Source: CAVXFL01 sp963761015
GTDB taxonomy: Bacteria; Pseudomonadota; Alphaproteobacteria; Acetobacterales; Acetobacteraceae
DNA: 64,000 nt
NCBI GenBank assembly: GCA_963761015.1
Contig: CAVXFL010000015.1
Span: 124,001 to 188,000 of the forward strand
Direction: 5' to 3'
The first letter of the stretch is position 1, and the number at the start of each line of letters is the position of its first letter. Shown here in pieces: positions 61,550 through 64,000 of the stretch. Below the pieces are notes generated by a model. It made no database searches, was not told the DNA's origin, and saw only the letters and a program-made list of their open reading frames with translations. Made by a program: the position numbers and the translations under genes.

Positions 61550-62527
61550 ATGGACGGGGTGCACCTCATAGGCGACATCGGCGGTACCAATGCGCGATTC
61601 GCCATGGCCGCGGATGGCGGTTTCGCGCATCTGCGGGTCCTGCACACCGGAGACTACCAGAGTCTCGTCGCCGCGGTCCGCGCCTATCTGAGCGGGGTTC
61701 CGGATACGCTCAGGCCGTTGCGCGCCGCGCTGGCCATCGCCGGGCCGGTCACCGGCGACCACGTCGCCCTGACCAACCAGAACTGGTCGTTCTCGATTGC
61801 CGAGGCAACCGTGGAACTCGGCCTGAAGGATCTGCTGGTGGTCAACGATTTCGCCGCCGCGGCGATGGGCATTCCCTACCTGGCACCGGCCGATTTCATG
61901 CCGATCGGCGGCGACGGGCAGGCGGCGAGCGGGCCGATCGGCGTGCTGGGTCCGGGAACCGGGCTCGGGATGAGCTGCCTGCTGCCCGAGCCCGCCGGAT
62001 GGCGGCAGCTGCCGAGCGAGGGCGGGCACGCGACCATGCCGGCCACCACCGAGGAGGAGAGCCGGATCATTGCCATCTTGCGCGGCCGGCACGAGCACGT
62101 CTCGGCCGAGCGGGTGCTGACCGGCGCGGGGCTCGTGAACCTCTACACCGTCGTGTGCGAACTGGCCGGGCTGCCGGCGCGGGCGCTCGAACCGGCCGAT
62201 ATCACGGAGGCGGCGCTGGCCGGGAGCGACGATCAGTGCGGACGCGCGCTCGACCTGTTCTGCGCCATGCTGGGCACGGTGGCCGGCAATCTGGCGCTGA
62301 CGCTCTGCGCCACGGGCGGGGTGTACATCGCCGGCGGCATCGTGCCCCAATTCAAGGAGCGCTTCGCGGCCTCCGAATTCCGCGACCGCTTCGTGGCGAA
62401 GGGACGCTTCCGGACATATCTGGAGGCGATACCGACCTACCTGATCCTGCATCCCTCGCCGGCCCTGGTCGGGCTGGCCAATATCGGCGCGTTCCGCGCC
62501 GCGGCGGCCAGCGCGCGCCCGATTTAG
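61550..62527 (+). CDS. glk: Glucokinase
   Basis: 325-aa bacterial glucokinase. Phosphate-1 motif LIGDIGGTNARFAMAADGG, AIAGPVTGDHVALTNQNW, LVVNDFAAAAMGI, LGPGTGLGMSCLLPEP and the hexokinase-type EGGHATMPATTEEE with the conserved His/Glu. The C-terminus carries GGVYIAGGIVPQFKERF. Convergent with the cytochrome c gene, whose stop overlaps by 4 bp. Confidence 0.95.
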   Translation: MDGVHLIGDIGGTNARFAMAADGGFAHLRVLHTGDYQSLVAAVRAYLSGVPDTLRPLRAALAIAGPVTGDHVALTNQNWSFSIAEATVELGLKDLLVVNDFAAAAMGIPYLAPADFMPIGGDGQAASGPIGVLGPGTGLGMSCLLPEPAGWRQLPSEGGHATMPATTEEESRIIAILRGRHEHVSAERVLTGAGLVNLYTVVCELAGLPARALEPADITEAALAGSDDQCGRALDLFCAMLGTVAGNLALTLCATGGVYIAGGIVPQFKERFAASEFRDRFVAKGRFRTYLEAIPTYLILHPSPALVGLANIGAFRAAAASARPI

Positions 62528-62868
62528 CGCACTTCCGTTCCGAGGTGGCGGAAATAGGCCACAAAATCCTCGATTTCACCGCCCGTCAGCTCCAGCGGCG
62601 GCATCGGCGCGTGCGGCTTGGACAGGAAGCCCCGCAGGAAGTCCGGTCCCATGTTCGGATCGCGCGCGATGGACATGAAGGTGGGGCCGGTGTCGGCGGC
62701 CACCGGGGCACCCTTCACCGCGTGGCAGCCGGTGCACCACAGATGGGCGAGCGCTTCCCCGCGCATCCAGTTACCCGGCCTCGCCTGACCCGCGCCCGCA
62801 TGGTGTTCCTGCGCCAGCGCCGGAAACGCGAGCGCGAGCCCGCAAAGAAAAAGCAGAGCGAATTTCAT
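62524..62868 (-). CDS. Small c-type cytochrome
   Basis: 114 aa. Signal peptide (KFALLFLCGLALAFPALA, cleaved before QEHH), heme site HLWCTGCHAVKG (CxxCH), and a likely axial Met in PHAPMPPLELTG. Periplasmic single-heme cytochrome. Its context beside a FixK-like box and the FixLJ-like pair would fit low-oxygen respiration. Confidence 0.9.
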   Translation of the reverse strand: MKFALLFLCGLALAFPALAQEHHAGAGQARPGNWMRGEALAHLWCTGCHAVKGAPVAADTGPTFMSIARDPNMGPDFLRGFLSKPHAPMPPLELTGGEIEDFVAYFRHLGTEVR

Positions 62869-62965
62869 GGGCCACCTTCTGGACCGGGGGGATCGGGGGT
62901 TATGCCGGTCTGATGCCGGACACTGAGTATCCGCTTTCGCGGGAATGGCGAGAGCGGGTCATATC

Positions 62966-63388
62966 TCACGCGGGCCGGCATGAGTGGAAGCCAGCGTGTC
63001 GCCCGGCGGCCGAGTTGGCGGCGACCGCGGCTTCCAGACAGCCGATCAGCTCGCTTCCCGCCATCGGCTTTTGCAGCACCTTGAAGGCGCCCAGTTCGAC
63101 CGCGCGCGCGGCCAAGTCGGGCGTAAGGGCGCCGGTGAAAAGCACCACCGGCAGCGTGTCGCCACGATCGCGAATTGCCGCCAGCAGATCGAGCCCCGTC
63201 GTCCTGGGCATGTGCTGGTCCAGCAGCAGGCAACGGATATCCCGCCGCCGCGGCGCCCGGAGAAACTGCTCGGCGAACTCGTAGCTCTCGACGTGGTAGC
63301 CGGCGGCCTCCAGCAGCGCGCATAGCGAATCGCGCACCGCCTGGTCGTCGTCGATGACAGCTACTGTTCCGCAGGGCTGGCCGGTCAT
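62966..63388 (-). CDS. Single-domain response regulator
   Basis: 140-aa stand-alone receiver: TVAVIDDDQAVRDSLCALLE, the phospho-acceptor in RCLLLDQHMPRTTGLDLL, LPVVLFTGALTPDLA, FKVLQKPMAGSELI with the conserved Lys. No output domain. The ATG at 63388 is chosen; the upstream extension includes a Cys-rich leader from another start. Lies downstream of the FixK-like box. Confidence 0.88.
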   Translation of the reverse strand: MTGQPCGTVAVIDDDQAVRDSLCALLEAAGYHVESYEFAEQFLRAPRRRDIRCLLLDQHMPRTTGLDLLAAIRDRGDTLPVVLFTGALTPDLAARAVELGAFKVLQKPMAGSELIGCLEAAVAANSAAGRHAGFHSCRPA

Positions 63389-63480
63389 GGGGCATCCGCA
63401 AGCGCCCGCCGGCGCCATCCCCGTGATGGCGGTAACGACGGTCGCGGCTGCTATTCAGCCCCAAGCGGCGAAGGGTCGCC

Positions 63481-63494
63481 TTGACTTAGCTCAA
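63481..63494. promoter_or_regulatory. FNR/FixK-like box
   Basis: TTGACTTAGCTCAA: TTGA-N6-TCAA, an FNR/FixK-type dyad, 93 bp upstream of the single-domain response regulator gene on the - strand. Confidence 0.5.
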
Positions 63495-63506
63495 ATCCGC
63501 GATCCT

Positions 63507-63544
63507 GGCCGGGGCGCCCGACGCAATTCGCGGGCGCCCCGGCC
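63507..63544. terminator. Strong hairpin downstream of the cold-shock gene
   Basis: GGCCGGGGCGCCCG / CGGGCGCCCCGGCC, 14-bp perfect arms around a 10-base loop, 7 bp beyond the cold-shock stop on its strand. A terminator with no strong U-tract. Confidence 0.6.
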
Positions 63545-63551
63545 GGGCCGT

Positions 63552-64000
63552 TCAGACCAGTCGCACCGACGCGGCCTGCGGTCCCTTGGCGCCCTGGACC
63601 ACGTCCACCCAGACCGCCTGACCTTCGGTGACCTGGGTCAGCCCGCCGCGCTGCAGGGCAGACGCATGCAGGAACACGTCCTGCCCGCCTTCGCCCACCG
63701 AGACGAAGCCGAAGCCCTTGGTCGGATTGTCCCATTTCACCGTGCCGCGCATCTGCACCGCGGGCCCCTGATCGCGCGGCGGACGCGGTCCGCCGGCCGG
63801 ACGGGGTGGGCGTGAGCCGTAGCTCGAGGTCGGGGTCTGGGTCGCCGTGCTCTCGTCGAGCGACAGGACCTCGGCGACCTGGCGGCCCTTCTGTCCTTGG
63901 CCGATGCGGACGCGCATCGTGGCGCCGGGACTGACGGTGGTGTGGCCGGCGCTGCTCAGCGCGTTGACGTGCAGGAACACGTCGCCGGACCCGTCGGCGA
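63552..64000 (-). CDS. Double cold-shock domain protein, N-terminus outside window
   Basis: The visible ~149 residues hold the end of one cold-shock domain (GSGDVFLHVNALSSAG, then VRIGQGQKGRQVAEVL), a Pro/Arg/Gly-rich linker, and a complete second domain: MRGTVKWDNPTKGFGFVSVG with RNP-1/2-type motifs, DVFLHASALQRGGLTQV, and GPQAASVRLV at the end. The first domain begins outside the window. RNA/DNA-binding chaperone-like protein; double-CSD proteins are common in alphaproteobacteria. Confidence 0.9.
   Translation of the reverse strand, partial: ADGSGDVFLHVNALSSAGHTTVSPGATMRVRIGQGQKGRQVAEVLSLDESTATQTPTSSYGSRPPRPAGGPRPPRDQGPAVQMRGTVKWDNPTKGFGFVSVGEGGQDVFLHASALQRGGLTQVTEGQAVWVDVVQGAKGPQAASVRLV

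Overview
The window looks like a chromosome segment of a high-GC alphaproteobacterium, most likely Rhodospirillales/Acetobacteraceae. I infer this from the relA/spoT-rpoZ-folK group, an sdhCDAB operon, a MucR-type zinc-finger regulator, a TimA/Tim44 protein, FixLJ-like oxygen sensing, TadE/TadG pilus genes and rplU-rpmA-obgE. No tRNA, rRNA, CRISPR array, integrase or transposase was seen. Family names come from reading the translations and were not checked by a database search.

Layout. 1-8368: housekeeping and metabolism: relA/spoT (cut by the window edge), rpoZ, folK, a NYN-domain protein, a family-5-like uracil-DNA glycosylase, two tandem class-I aminotransferases, a GT2 glycosyltransferase and a PLP decarboxylase. 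8481-36939: an accessory island encoding an extracellular contractile injection system (eCIS; Afp/PVC/MAC type). A closely packed + strand operon of about 24 kb runs sheath, tube, gp26-like baseplate protein with a zinc ribbon, Pro-rich protein, DUF4255 cap, AAA+ ATPase, small conserved protein, CIS tube-initiator protein, LysM-type protein, gp27-like hub, gp5-like spike, PAAR-like tip, gp25, two large gp6/gp7-like baseplate proteins, beta-helix tail protein, DUF6519 protein, DUF6734 (glycosyltransferase-like) protein and a DUF4157 protein. Two more DUF4157 proteins with different C-termini lie convergently on the - strand. A degenerate receiver protein (8481) and a LuxR-type response regulator (36115) bracket the island.

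36991-64000: FAH-family hydrolase, mucR, three TadE/TadG-like pilus genes, sdhCDAB, a phosphatase, a 2OG-Fe(II) oxygenase, zapE, a metallophosphoesterase, a MaoC protein, an Fe-S oxidoreductase, a MerR/DUF433-DUF5615 antitoxin-toxin pair, timA, an MFS transporter, rplU-rpmA-obgE, an HpaI-type aldolase, a large membrane protein, fixLJ-like genes with a FixK-like box nearby, glk, a cytochrome c, a single-domain response regulator and a partial double cold-shock protein.

Nine apparent single-base insertions break seven genes (LysM protein, beta-helix tail protein, DUF6519 twice, DUF4157 protein 1 twice, sdhA, the MerR antitoxin, fixJ). They hit core and accessory genes alike and every one is a net +1, so I read them as probable residual sequencing errors rather than decay of the injection system. 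I give those genes as full-length loci with the shift positions stated.
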